DNA from: JBBRCX01 sp038204465
Lineage (GTDB): Bacteria > Planctomycetota > Phycisphaerae > Tepidisphaerales > Tepidisphaeraceae
NCBI GenBank assembly: GCA_038204465.1
Contig: JBBRCX010000013.1
Span: forward strand, 1 to 59,783
Direction: 5' to 3'
Length of the DNA: 59,783 nucleotides
Position 1 is the stretch's first letter. Each line of letters starts with the position of its first letter. Below are positions 7,360 to 18,847 of the stretch, piece by piece. Made by a program: the position numbers and the translations under genes. The notes under the pieces were generated by a model. That model was not told the origin of the DNA. It saw only the letters and a program-made list of their open reading frames with translations, and searched no databases.

Positions 7360-8625
7360 ATGAAATCACTCGACCAGAAAATCGCGAACATCCGTGCCAA
7401 TCCTTCCGGGGCGGACGACTTCATTCTTGCTGACGCGAAGGACGCTGACATGGCTGCCGGCCTGGCGGCGCCCGGTAAGGACCTGGCGACGGGCCGCCTG
7501 CGCTCGCTTTCGGAATACCGGCAGCAGATGCGCGAGATCGTCAAGCAGGGGCTCGTCGACATCATGCTGATGTCGGCCAGCACCAGTGAACTTTTGACGA
7601 TCAAGGAGCGCCTGTTCGACGCCAGCCACATCACCCCCGCTGTCCGCGCCAACGACACGACCGACATTCACCTGATGGCGGGCGGCACCTATGCGAGCGA
7701 TCCGTCGCGGCCATTCCGTTCCGTCACCATCGAGCAGATCCAGAGCGGGAAGGTCGATCCCGCTCCAAGCGAAACCCGCATCGGCGCCGACCTGGGTTTG
7801 TATTCCATCACACCGAACAACAACGTCGCTTTCGACTTCGCGACGCTTGACGCTTACAAGCAGTTCCGCATCGAGGCCGAGCACAAGGGCCTCCGTCACT
7901 TCCTCGAGGTGTTCGACCCCAACGCCTGCGGCAGCGCGTGCCCGACCGATCTCGGACGTTTCATCAACGATCTGATCGTCCGCACGCTGGCGGGCGTGCC
8001 ATCCTCGGGCCGGCCGCTGTTTCTCAAGATCGCCTATCATGGTCCCAAGGCGATGGAAGAGTTGGTCAACTACGACCCGACGCTTATCCCCGGCATCCTC
8101 GGCGGCTCCAGCGGCACGACGCACGATGCGTTCAAGCTTCTTGAGGAAGCGAAGCAGCACGGCGCCCGCGCGGCGCTGTTCGGGCGGAAGATCAACAACA
8201 GCGAGCACCAGCTCACGTTCGTGACCTACCTGCACGCCATCGCCAACGGCAAGATCAGGGCAGACGAGGCGGTGAAGGCCTATCACGGCGAACTGCAGCG
8301 CCTGAAGCTCAAGCCTTATCGGGCGCTCAAGGAAGATCTGGAATTGACCAGCATCGCCACCAGCTACGCCGGCGCCGGCAGCGCCGTCTCGCTTTCGCGG
8401 GCTAAACCAAGGCCGAAGGTCACGGTCTCAGCGTCCGGCGGCTTCAGCCGAGCCGCGTCGCAGCCGAAATCCGTAATGGCGAAGTCCGTTATCGCCAATC
8501 CGAACGGGCTGCCGATGACGTCGGACGGCTCGCCTGATTTCAAGAAGATGACGCCGGCGCAAAAGGTGGCGTTGTCGCGTCAGCGCATCCAATCTGACGT
8601 CGTGCGCCACGGTAACGGCCAGTAA
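7360..8625 (+). CDS. class I aldolase-like (DeoC/FbaB/LacD superfamily) BMC-operon protein
   Basis: This is a 421-residue protein from the ATG (the frame is open from a GTG at 7300, which I do not prefer). Mid-protein features fit a TIM-barrel class I aldolase: RPLFLKIAYHG offers a Schiff-base-type Lys, and IPGILGGSSGTTHDAFKLLEEAKQHGARAALFGRKI resembles the late-barrel phosphate-binding loops. The middle contains DPNACGSACPTD with two Cys. After about residue 345 comes a low-complexity Ser/Ala/Lys linker and a C-terminal segment TPAQKVALSRQRIQSDV that could be a targeting helix. I recognise the superfamily only by pattern, and the substrate is unknown. It is followed 12 bases later by the regulator gene. 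Confidence 0.55.
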   Translation: MKSLDQKIANIRANPSGADDFILADAKDADMAAGLAAPGKDLATGRLRSLSEYRQQMREIVKQGLVDIMLMSASTSELLTIKERLFDASHITPAVRANDTTDIHLMAGGTYASDPSRPFRSVTIEQIQSGKVDPAPSETRIGADLGLYSITPNNNVAFDFATLDAYKQFRIEAEHKGLRHFLEVFDPNACGSACPTDLGRFINDLIVRTLAGVPSSGRPLFLKIAYHGPKAMEELVNYDPTLIPGILGGSSGTTHDAFKLLEEAKQHGARAALFGRKINNSEHQLTFVTYLHAIANGKIRADEAVKAYHGELQRLKLKPYRALKEDLELTSIATSYAGAGSAVSLSRAKPRPKVTVSASGGFSRAASQPKSVMAKSVIANPNGLPMTSDGSPDFKKMTPAQKVALSRQRIQSDVVRHGNGQ

Positions 8626-8637
8626 CACGTTTCTCTG

Positions 8638-9414
8638 ATGCTCATCGCGGAACGACAATCTCGCCTGAAAGATCTCTTGGCGCGCCGGGGGATGAGCGAC
8701 CTCGATTCCCTCTCCTCCGCGCTGAACGTTTCGCAGTCCACCATCCGGCGCGATGTCGAGCTGCTAGAGCAAAGCGGGCTGGTGCAGCGCACGCACGGCG
8801 GCGTCATCTGGATCGGCGAGCGCAACAACGGCACCCGGCCTTACGCCTTCGACCAGCGGATGAGCTTTCAGCTTGACGCCAAACAGCAGATCGCCCGCGC
8901 CGCGGCAAAGCTTGTCCAGACCGGCCAGACCATCCTCATCGACGGCGGCACGACGACGTTTTATCTCGCCCGCCAGCTCGTCGGCGAATCGCTGCAGCTG
9001 GTCACCAATTCGCTGCCCATCGCCAACCTCTTCATCAACGACGAGAACGTCGAGCTCGTGCTCACCGGCGGCCTGCTCTATCCGCGCTACGGCGTGCTGC
9101 TTGGCCCGATGGCCGAGAGCATCCTGGCGAACATTCATACCAAGACGCTGTTTCTCAGCGTCGCGGGCGTGCACGACGGCTCGCTCTACAACCAGAACCT
9201 CCTCCTGGTGCAATCCGAGCAGCGCATGATGGAGCAGGCGCAGCAGATCGTGCTCCTGGTGGATTCAGGTAAATTCGGGCAGCAGGCGCTGACGCGCCTG
9301 TGCGGCCTGGAGGACGTCGATATCGTGGTCAGCGATGCACTCCTCGCGGCGGAATACCAGGACCAGGTTCGGGCCGCAGGATGTGAATTGATACTCTCGT
9401 CCATCGACGCCTGA
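8638..9414 (+). CDS. DeoR/GlpR-family transcriptional regulator
   Basis: This is a 258-residue DeoR-type repressor. The N-terminal winged helix-turn-helix (residues 1-57) contains ALNVSQSTIRRDVELLEQSGLVQRTHGG, the family signature. The C-terminal DeoR effector domain has ILIDGGTTTFYLARQL, VTNSLPIANLF, LVLTGGLLYPRYGVLLGP and VLLVDSGKFGQQAL, which bind phosphorylated sugars in the family. It sits 12 bases after the last enzyme gene and is probably cotranscribed, so it is the likely regulator of the BMC operon, responding to a sugar-phosphate intermediate (inference). No operator can be identified because the operon promoter is outside the window. Confidence 0.93.
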   Translation: MLIAERQSRLKDLLARRGMSDLDSLSSALNVSQSTIRRDVELLEQSGLVQRTHGGVIWIGERNNGTRPYAFDQRMSFQLDAKQQIARAAAKLVQTGQTILIDGGTTTFYLARQLVGESLQLVTNSLPIANLFINDENVELVLTGGLLYPRYGVLLGPMAESILANIHTKTLFLSVAGVHDGSLYNQNLLLVQSEQRMMEQAQQIVLLVDSGKFGQQALTRLCGLEDVDIVVSDALLAAEYQDQVRAAGCELILSSIDA

Positions 9415-9504
9415 ACGCGGCATCGGCTACCCCCCCCCACTTTCTATCCTCAAATGAATGATCGCTTCGGCCTGTCCACGTGCTGATAGTCCGTGCCACG
9501 CACT

Positions 9505-12885
<3,381 letters not shown>

Positions 12886-12992
12886 AGGTACGCGATCGTA
12901 GGACCGACGGGCGGCCCCGTAAAGCCGCCAGGGCCCGCGAGCGAAGAAATGCTTCGCCGGCGGATCGCGCCCGCATGGACCGAACTCGAGAT

Positions 12993-13175
12993 TCAGCTTT
13001 TCAGGAGCGGAACCAGCGTGTAGAGCGCCGAGGTGGCAACCACGATCAGGTACTCAGGCACCTGCGTGAGCCCGTAAAGGACCAGGGCGACGACCAGCAC
13101 TCCAAGTCCAATGACCGTGATAGGTGAAATGCCGGACAGCGCGGGCAACAACTGTTCGAGAAACGTCCATTGCAT
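12993..13175 (-). CDS. small membrane protein, unknown function
   Basis: This is a 60-residue protein starting MQWTFLEQLLPAL, with one long hydrophobic segment (ITVIGLGVLVVALVLYGLTQV) and a second weaker one near the C-terminus. The ATG at 13175 is preceded by GGAG at good spacing. An upstream ATG (13202) would add nine residues without a clear ribosome site. It lies about 100 bases upstream of mfd on the same strand and might be cotranscribed. No family is recognised. Confidence 0.45.
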   Translation of the reverse strand: MQWTFLEQLLPALSGISPITVIGLGVLVVALVLYGLTQVPEYLIVVATSALYTLVPLLKS

Positions 13176-13759
13176 ATAGTTCTCCGATTGGCAACTGCTC
13201 AAACTTTATCACCGCTTTTTTTGGATGACGGGCAACAGCAACCGAGCGCGGGCTCATGGACCACGTGTGAGGGATATGGCGGGACAGCCGACAGCGCCGA
13301 ACCGGGTCGATGCTTCAAATCACTGAAGGCGCTCTTTACACCGGGCCCAATGATTCGTATGAGACCCCGTAGATAGACGTTATTGCGATGGTTTAGCCCG
13401 CCTGCCGATCGAAAAACCCATCGTTTGCCCAAGCCGTCCCCACGCGTCATCCAGCCGCACGCCACCCCGGTTCCAGAGACTTCCCGTTCAAACCCCGCCG
13501 GCTGACCGCCCTTCGGCCGGCAGCGCGCCGCGCGAGTCCTATAAATCGCCGTCCCCCCGCCGCATTCTCCGAACCCGCGCCCGCCTTCATCCCAGTGAAC
13601 CAGCAAACGACGATGGGTCGCCGCGGCTCAGCGTCGAGCACATCGAGCGAACGCCTCGCCCTCCGCGGTCGCTTCACGGCGGCCTCATCCCCCTGCCGCT
13701 GGAAAGCTGCTAATGTTCCGAGCCAGACGCGGCGCGCGACCTTCGCAGAGAGCGGAAAC
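13176..13759. other. 584-base region without a convincing gene
   Basis: This stretch separates the small membrane protein (- strand) from the lipid kinase (+ strand), so it should hold both promoters. Open frames exist on both strands, but their translations are Arg/Pro/Gly-rich with no motif. I found no tRNA, no strong palindrome and no recognisable protein remnant. An in-frame ATG at 13595 could extend the kinase by 55 residues of non-conserved sequence. Confidence 0.5.
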
Positions 13760-14668
13760 TTGGAAAACATCCTCATTTTCGCCAATCCGATCGCCGGCCG
13801 AGGCGAAGGCGCCGCCATCGCCCGCCAGCTCGAGGAGCGGCTCCGCGCCGACGGATACGCGGTTCGGACGTTCCTCGATCGACCCGAGGAGATCGATGTG
13901 AAACAGCTCGATGCGGGCGCCCGCGCGGCCATCGTCATCGGGGGAGATGGAACGCTGCGCGCCGTCGCGGACAGGCTCTTCCGAACACCTGGCGGCCCAA
14001 GCGCCACAACGCCGCCCGGTCCGCCTTTGCTGGCGGTACCGCTCGGCACCGCCAACCTCATGGGCCGGCACCTCGGGATTCAGTGGCAAGCCGAAACCCT
14101 CGCGGAGCGGGTGAGCGAGGTCGTCGCGCGATGTAAGGTGATTCGACTCGACACCGCCCGCGCCAATGGGCAATTGTTCCTGCTGATGGCCGGCGTTGGA
14201 TTTGACGCGCATGTCGTTCACGAACTACAGCGCGCCCGCGCAGGGCCCATCCGTTTTACGAGCTACCTGCTGCCGGCGGCGCTGGCGATGGGATACTACG
14301 AGTACGCGGCGCTGCGCGTCATCGCCGACGGACGTGAGGTGTTTCCGTCGGCGCCCGCGATCGCGTTCGTCGGCAACATCTCGGAGTATGGCACCGGATT
14401 TCCCATCCTGCCCGACGCCCGCCCCGATGACGGGGTGCTCGACCTGTGCGTCCTGCCATGCAACTCCCGCGCGCAGGTCATGAGCCTGTTCCTGATGGCC
14501 GCCGCCGGCGAGCACACGCAGGCCGAAGGCTCCGTATATCTCAAGGTGCGGCACGTGCGGATCGAATCGGACCACCCGATCCCCGTGCAGGTGGACGGGG
14601 ACACCGCCGGGCATACGCCGGTCGAGATCGACTTGCTTCCCCTTCGGCTGCCTTTTATCGTCCCGTGA
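13760..14668 (+). CDS. diacylglycerol kinase-family lipid kinase (DagK/YegS-like)
   Basis: This is a 302-residue protein of the DAGK catalytic family. It begins ENILIFANPIAGRGEG (family start), then the nucleotide loop IVIGGDGTLRAVADRLF at about 58-74, and LLAVPLGTANLMGRHLGI, the conserved PxGTxN motif. The C-terminal beta-sandwich has PVQVDGDTAGHTPVEIDLLP. Members phosphorylate diacylglycerol, sphingosine-like or undecaprenol-like lipids at the membrane. I chose a TTG start because it places the conserved beta-strand at the N-terminus and gives the family length. An ATG at 13595 is the alternative. It is followed 50 bases later by kdsA. Confidence 0.85.
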   Translation: MENILIFANPIAGRGEGAAIARQLEERLRADGYAVRTFLDRPEEIDVKQLDAGARAAIVIGGDGTLRAVADRLFRTPGGPSATTPPGPPLLAVPLGTANLMGRHLGIQWQAETLAERVSEVVARCKVIRLDTARANGQLFLLMAGVGFDAHVVHELQRARAGPIRFTSYLLPAALAMGYYEYAALRVIADGREVFPSAPAIAFVGNISEYGTGFPILPDARPDDGVLDLCVLPCNSRAQVMSLFLMAAAGEHTQAEGSVYLKVRHVRIESDHPIPVQVDGDTAGHTPVEIDLLPLRLPFIVP

Positions 14669-14718
14669 ATCGGCTCTGATCGTTGAAATAGGCAGCCGAG
14701 GGGTGCTCTGAAAAAACC

Positions 14719-15534
14719 ATGAACGATCTGCTCCACCTCGACCGCTTTCCACTGTTCGTGATCGCCGGTCCGTGCGTGATCGAGTCTGCTGAGATCTGCC
14801 TCACCATTGGGCAGCACGTGAAGCAGATCTGTGAGAAGCTCGGGCTGGCCTACATTTTTAAGGCGAGCTTCGACAAGGCGAATCGATCGAGCAATTCCAG
14901 CTTTCGCGGGCCGGGCCTGCAGGATGGGCTCGTGGTGCTGGAGCGCGTGAAGAAGGAACTCGGCGTGCCGGTGCTGAGCGACGTGCACGAGTCCGCGCAA
15001 GTGCCTCTGGCCGCCAAGGTGGTTGACGTGTTGCAGGTTCCGGCGTTCCTCGCGCGGCAAACCGACCTGCTGATCGCGTGCGGCCGGACGGACCGCGCGG
15101 TAAACGTGAAGAAGGGCCAGTTCATGTCGCCGCAGGAGATGGGCAACGCGCTGGAGAAGATTCGTTCGGCCGGAAACAACCGGGTGATGCTCACCGAGAG
15201 GGGCACGTTCTTTGGTTACAACCGTCTCGTCAATGACTTTACGGGGCTGGCGGTGATGAAATCGCTGGGGTGTCCCGTCGTCTTCGACGTGACGCATTCG
15301 ACGCAGCAGCCTGCCGGACTCGGGAACCAATCGGGAGGCAACCCGCAGTATTCGCCACTGCTGGCGCGGGCCGCGGTGGCGGCGGGTGTGGATGGCCTGT
15401 TCCTAGAGTGCCATCCCGATCCGAAGAACGCGAAGAGCGACGCGGCGACAATGATGGATCTGCGCGCGGTCGAGCCGCTGTTGAGTCAAGCGAAGCAGAT
15501 CGCCGACCTTCGCAAGGCATGGAAAGATTCATAA
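14719..15534 (+). CDS. kdsA: 3-deoxy-8-phosphooctulonate synthase (KDO-8-P synthase)
   Basis: This is a 271-residue KdsA, which condenses PEP with arabinose 5-phosphate to KDO 8-phosphate for LPS inner core. Motifs are VIAGPCVIES at 14-23, IFKASFDKANRSS, GLQDGL, SDVHE, LQVPAFLARQTDLL, VKKGQFMSP, ERGTFFGYN, FDVTHS and LECHPDP. Cys19 in GPC marks the metal-dependent subclass, since metal-free enzymes have Asn here. It supports a Gram-negative-type outer membrane with KDO. The gene follows the lipid kinase on the same strand. Confidence 0.97.
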   Translation: MNDLLHLDRFPLFVIAGPCVIESAEICLTIGQHVKQICEKLGLAYIFKASFDKANRSSNSSFRGPGLQDGLVVLERVKKELGVPVLSDVHESAQVPLAAKVVDVLQVPAFLARQTDLLIACGRTDRAVNVKKGQFMSPQEMGNALEKIRSAGNNRVMLTERGTFFGYNRLVNDFTGLAVMKSLGCPVVFDVTHSTQQPAGLGNQSGGNPQYSPLLARAAVAAGVDGLFLECHPDPKNAKSDAATMMDLRAVEPLLSQAKQIADLRKAWKDS

Positions 15535-15597
15535 CCACTGAACTACCAAGGCGCGGAAAAGCGACAATCACGTTTCCTTTGGTGCCTCCTCTTTCTG

Positions 15598-15627
15598 ATC
15601 GGTGTGCATCGGTGTTCATCGGTGGCT
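15598..15627 (+). repeat. ATCGGTG dispersed repeat, three tandem decamers
   Basis: Between kdsA and moaC lie three back-to-back decamers: ATCGGTGTGC, ATCGGTGTTC and ATCGGTGGCT. The same family occurs as an inverted pair between cysC and cysK. Related short intergenic repeats are widespread in high-GC environmental bacteria. Function is unknown. Confidence 0.75.
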
Positions 15628-15674
15628 GATTCCTTCCCCCGGTGTCTCCGAGTTCCCAGGAAATAAAAGAACCT

Positions 15675-16199
15675 ATGGCGAAGGCAACGCTGAGCCATCT
15701 CGATGAAGCCGGACGCGCGCGGATGGTGGACGTGTCGGGAAAGGCGGTCACCGCGCGCGAGGCGGTGGCGGAGGGATATATCAGTTTGCAGCCGAGCACG
15801 CTGCGGGCGATTGCACAGGATGAAGTGCCGAAGGGGGAAGTGCTGGCGGCGGCGCGGATCGCGGGAATCCTGGCGGCGAAGCGCTGCGGGGAGCTGATTC
15901 CGCTGTGTCATCCGCTGCCGGTGGAGAGCGTGGAAGTTCACTTCGATCTCCCGAAACTCGAGCCCGACCATGATAAGCCGGTGCGATTGAGAATCAGCTC
16001 GATCGCGCGGATCAGCGGCAAGACAGGGGTCGAGATGGAAGCGCTGACCGCGGTCTCCGTTGCGGCGCTGACGATCTACGACATGTGCAAGGCGATCGAC
16101 AAATCGATGATCATTTCGGATGTCAGGCTGCTCAGGAAGACGGGCGGGTCGAGCGCCCGCAAGAGACAGGCCCGTCCGAAATCCGCCCGCGCGCGTTAG
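15675..16199 (+). CDS. moaC: cyclic pyranopterin monophosphate synthase MoaC
   Basis: This is a 174-residue MoaC, which makes cyclic pyranopterin monophosphate in molybdenum cofactor synthesis. Motifs are LSHLDEAGRARMVDVSGKAVTAREA, AARIAGILAAKRCGELIPLCHPLPVESVEV, GKTGVEMEALTAVSVAALTIYDMCKAIDKSM and ISDVRLLRKTGGSS. I use the ATG at 15675, because an upstream GTG (15642) would add 11 unconserved residues. A basic Arg/Lys tail of about 17 residues follows the core. The stop abuts the stop of the opposite-strand gene with no spacer. Confidence 0.96.
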   Translation: MAKATLSHLDEAGRARMVDVSGKAVTAREAVAEGYISLQPSTLRAIAQDEVPKGEVLAAARIAGILAAKRCGELIPLCHPLPVESVEVHFDLPKLEPDHDKPVRLRISSIARISGKTGVEMEALTAVSVAALTIYDMCKAIDKSMIISDVRLLRKTGGSSARKRQARPKSARAR

Positions 16200-16655
16200 T
16201 CAGCCGGTCGAACGCGGCCGATGCCCGCGGGGGCCGCCTACCGCAACCCAGTCCTGCACCGGCGCGGGCTGCTCGGCGTTCTGCAGTCGCCTGATCTCAT
16301 CCTCGGACGCAAGCCAGGAATAGGTGTACGGCTCCCAGCGCTCGTTCACCAGGTGCACCTTGGCGCTCTCCCAACAGAGGCGGCGCAGGAGCGCCTCAAA
16401 CTTGATGCGCCAGCGGCTCCATTCCGATTCCTGGCTCCGTAACGAGCAGCCGAAATGGATGATGTGGTCCAGGGGCGATGCGCCGGGTTCACCGCTGGAG
16501 ATCGACAGCATGCTTCTCACCAGCATTGGCGAATCGTCTTCGATGGGCAGGGACGCGAGAGCGGTTTCGTTCAGAAGTCGCATTCGCTGATTGCGCTCAG
16601 CCGAACCGCAACGGGCGCCTTCGATATACCCGTAAACGATCGTCCGGCGATCCAT
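16200..16655 (-). CDS. unknown 151-residue protein
   Basis: The protein starts MDRRTIVYGYIEGARCGSAERN and ends with VQDWVAVGGPRGHRPRS. It is soluble, mixed alpha/beta by appearance, with a WSRWRIKFEALLRRLCW stretch. A GGAAGGG sequence precedes the ATG. It lies 18 bases downstream of ligA on the same strand and may be cotranscribed. No family is recognised. The composition resembles small cytosolic immunity-like proteins, but that is only an impression. Confidence 0.55.
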   Translation of the reverse strand: MDRRTIVYGYIEGARCGSAERNQRMRLLNETALASLPIEDDSPMLVRSMLSISSGEPGASPLDHIIHFGCSLRSQESEWSRWRIKFEALLRRLCWESAKVHLVNERWEPYTYSWLASEDEIRRLQNAEQPAPVQDWVAVGGPRGHRPRSTG

Positions 16656-16673
16656 CCATACCCTTCCGATCGG

Positions 16674-18710
16674 TCACGCCTCGACGCCGGCCCTGGCGAT
16701 GAATTCATCCTCGCTCAACACCGGCACCCCGAGCTGCTTCGCTTTTTCGAGCTTACTGCCCGCTTCGTCGCCTGCCACGAGGAAACTCGTCTTCTTGCTC
16801 ACGCTGCCGGAGGCGCGGCCACCCAGTTTCGTGATGAGCTCTTCAATCTGCGGGCGGGTGAACTTCGACAAACTTCCCGTCACCACAATCGACTGCCCCG
16901 CCAGCGGCATCGCCTTGTCGCGAGTTGCATCGGCGCCCTCACCCAGCCTCGCCGGCTCCTGCTTCGGATCAATCCCGACGGACCGGAGCTGCTCGATCGC
17001 GCGTTTTCCAGCCTCGTTGTGAAAGAAATCGTGAACCGAATCGGCAATGACGCCGCCGATCTCGTGCACCTGCGCGAGTTGCTCCGTGGACGCCTTTTCC
17101 AGTGCCGCGAGCGAGCCAAAGTGCTGCGCCAGGACGAACGCGACGCGGTTGCCGACGTGGCGGATGCCCAGCCCCGCCAGCAGGCGCGGGAGGTCGCGGT
17201 CCCGGCTGACCGCTATCGAGTCGATCACGTTCTGCGCGCTCTTATCCGCCATCCGATCCAGGCCGATGATCTCCTCCTTCTTCAAGCGATAGATGTCGGC
17301 GAACGTTTTCACGAGCTTGGCATCGACCAGCTGATCGATCAGCTTCTCGCCAAGCCGCTCGATGTCTATCTGATTTCGCGCGCAGAACCACTTGAGCCTC
17401 TCGCGAAACTGCGCCGGGCAGTTCGGATTGACGCAGCGGATGTAGGGCGTGTCGATTTCCTTCTCGACCTTAGCGCCGCAGGAGGGGCAGACCGCAGGCG
17501 CCGCGACGGGTTTCGCGCCCTTTGGCCGCTTTTCCGGAACCGCCTGCCGCACGTACGGGATCACCTCGCCGGCCTTCTCGAGCACGATCGTGTCGCCCAG
17601 GTGAATGTCGAGCTTGCGGATCTGATCGATGTTATGCAGGCTCGCGTTCTGCACCGTGGTGCCGGCGAGGAACACCGGGTCCATGCGCGCGACGGGCGTG
17701 AGCGTTCCCCCCTTACCGACCTGCCAGTCCACCTCACGGATGACTGTCTGCATCTGCTCGGCGGCGTATTTATATGCGATGACCCAGCGCGGCGACTTGC
17801 TCGTGGCGCCGAGCCGCCGCCGCTGCGCAAATGAGTCGAGCTTGATCACCATTCCGTCCGTCTGATACGCCAGCCTGCCGCGGGCATCGGAGAACTGCCT
17901 GATCGCCTCGAGCACCTCATCGACATCCTTCGCCGGCCTTGCGTGTTCCGCGACCGGCAGGCGCCAGCGCTTCAGGTGAATGAGCCATTCCCAGTAGCTG
18001 TCGGTCGGAATGGGCTCGACCTGACCGAGGCCGTGCGAGACGAAGCGCAGCTTGCGCGACGCGGTGATCTTCGGATCCAGCTGTTTGAGCGCGCCGGTGG
18101 TGAGGTTGCGGGGGTTCTTGAAAACGTCCTCGCCCGCGGCCTCGCGCTCCTTGTTGAGCCGCTGGAACTCCGCCGTCGGCATGAAGATCTCCCCGCGCAC
18201 TTCGAGGACGCGCGGGATCTCGCCGTTGCCGTGCAGCCGAAGAGGAATCGAGTTGATGGTGCGGGCGTTGGTGGTGATGTCGTCGCCGCGCTTGCCGTCG
18301 CCGCGCGTAGCGGCCAGCGCGAGAGTCCCCTTCTCGTAACGAAGCGTGGCCGCGACCCCGTCCACCTTCGGCTCCAAAACGTACTTGAAGGATTCACCTT
18401 CCAGCGCCTTTCGCACGCGCTGATCGAAGGCGCGCACCTCATCCTCATCGTACGTGTTGTCGATGCTCATCATCGGCACCGCGTGCTCGACCGTGCGGAA
18501 CCCTTCGATGGGCTGCCCGCCGACGCGCTGCGTCGGCGAGTCGGGCGTGAGAAGCTCGGGATGGGCCGCCTCGAGCTCCGAAAGCTCGCGCATGAGCCGG
18601 TCAAACACCTGGTCGCTGACAAGCGGCTTTGCTTCCACGTAGTAGAGATAACTATGACGGTTCAGCTCTTCGCGCAATTTCGCGACCCGCTGCTCAACGG
18701 AAGTGGCCAT
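16674..18710 (-). CDS. ligA: NAD-dependent DNA ligase LigA
   Basis: This is a 678-residue NAD+-dependent ligase with the complete domain order. Domain Ia opens with LREELNRHSYLYYV. The adenylation domain carries the catalytic Lys near 114 in EPKVDGVAATL. An OB fold follows, then a four-Cys zinc finger at about 407-433 (CPSCGAKV, then CVNPNCPAQF), helix-hairpin-helix repeats, and a BRCT domain from about residue 600 (LAGQSIVVTGSLSKFTRPQIEELI). It seals nicks in replication and repair. Nothing is missing. Confidence 0.98.
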   Translation of the reverse strand: MATSVEQRVAKLREELNRHSYLYYVEAKPLVSDQVFDRLMRELSELEAAHPELLTPDSPTQRVGGQPIEGFRTVEHAVPMMSIDNTYDEDEVRAFDQRVRKALEGESFKYVLEPKVDGVAATLRYEKGTLALAATRGDGKRGDDITTNARTINSIPLRLHGNGEIPRVLEVRGEIFMPTAEFQRLNKEREAAGEDVFKNPRNLTTGALKQLDPKITASRKLRFVSHGLGQVEPIPTDSYWEWLIHLKRWRLPVAEHARPAKDVDEVLEAIRQFSDARGRLAYQTDGMVIKLDSFAQRRRLGATSKSPRWVIAYKYAAEQMQTVIREVDWQVGKGGTLTPVARMDPVFLAGTTVQNASLHNIDQIRKLDIHLGDTIVLEKAGEVIPYVRQAVPEKRPKGAKPVAAPAVCPSCGAKVEKEIDTPYIRCVNPNCPAQFRERLKWFCARNQIDIERLGEKLIDQLVDAKLVKTFADIYRLKKEEIIGLDRMADKSAQNVIDSIAVSRDRDLPRLLAGLGIRHVGNRVAFVLAQHFGSLAALEKASTEQLAQVHEIGGVIADSVHDFFHNEAGKRAIEQLRSVGIDPKQEPARLGEGADATRDKAMPLAGQSIVVTGSLSKFTRPQIEELITKLGGRASGSVSKKTSFLVAGDEAGSKLEKAKQLGVPVLSEDEFIARAGVEA

Positions 18711-18847
18711 GTACTGAAATTATACGCCAGCGCCCGCCAAACTCGGCAGCGGCTTGTGAAAGATGAGGATCGCCACAAAGTCGCAAGGGAAACGCGGACA
18801 AACACTAAGGCTGCACAGCAGGAAAGAGTCGGTAACGCCCCGCCGCT

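Noticed and set aside
13199..13606. A 135-codon - strand frame upstream of the small membrane protein
   Set aside because: Gly/Arg/Cys-rich composition without a motif. It may be untranslated promoter DNA.
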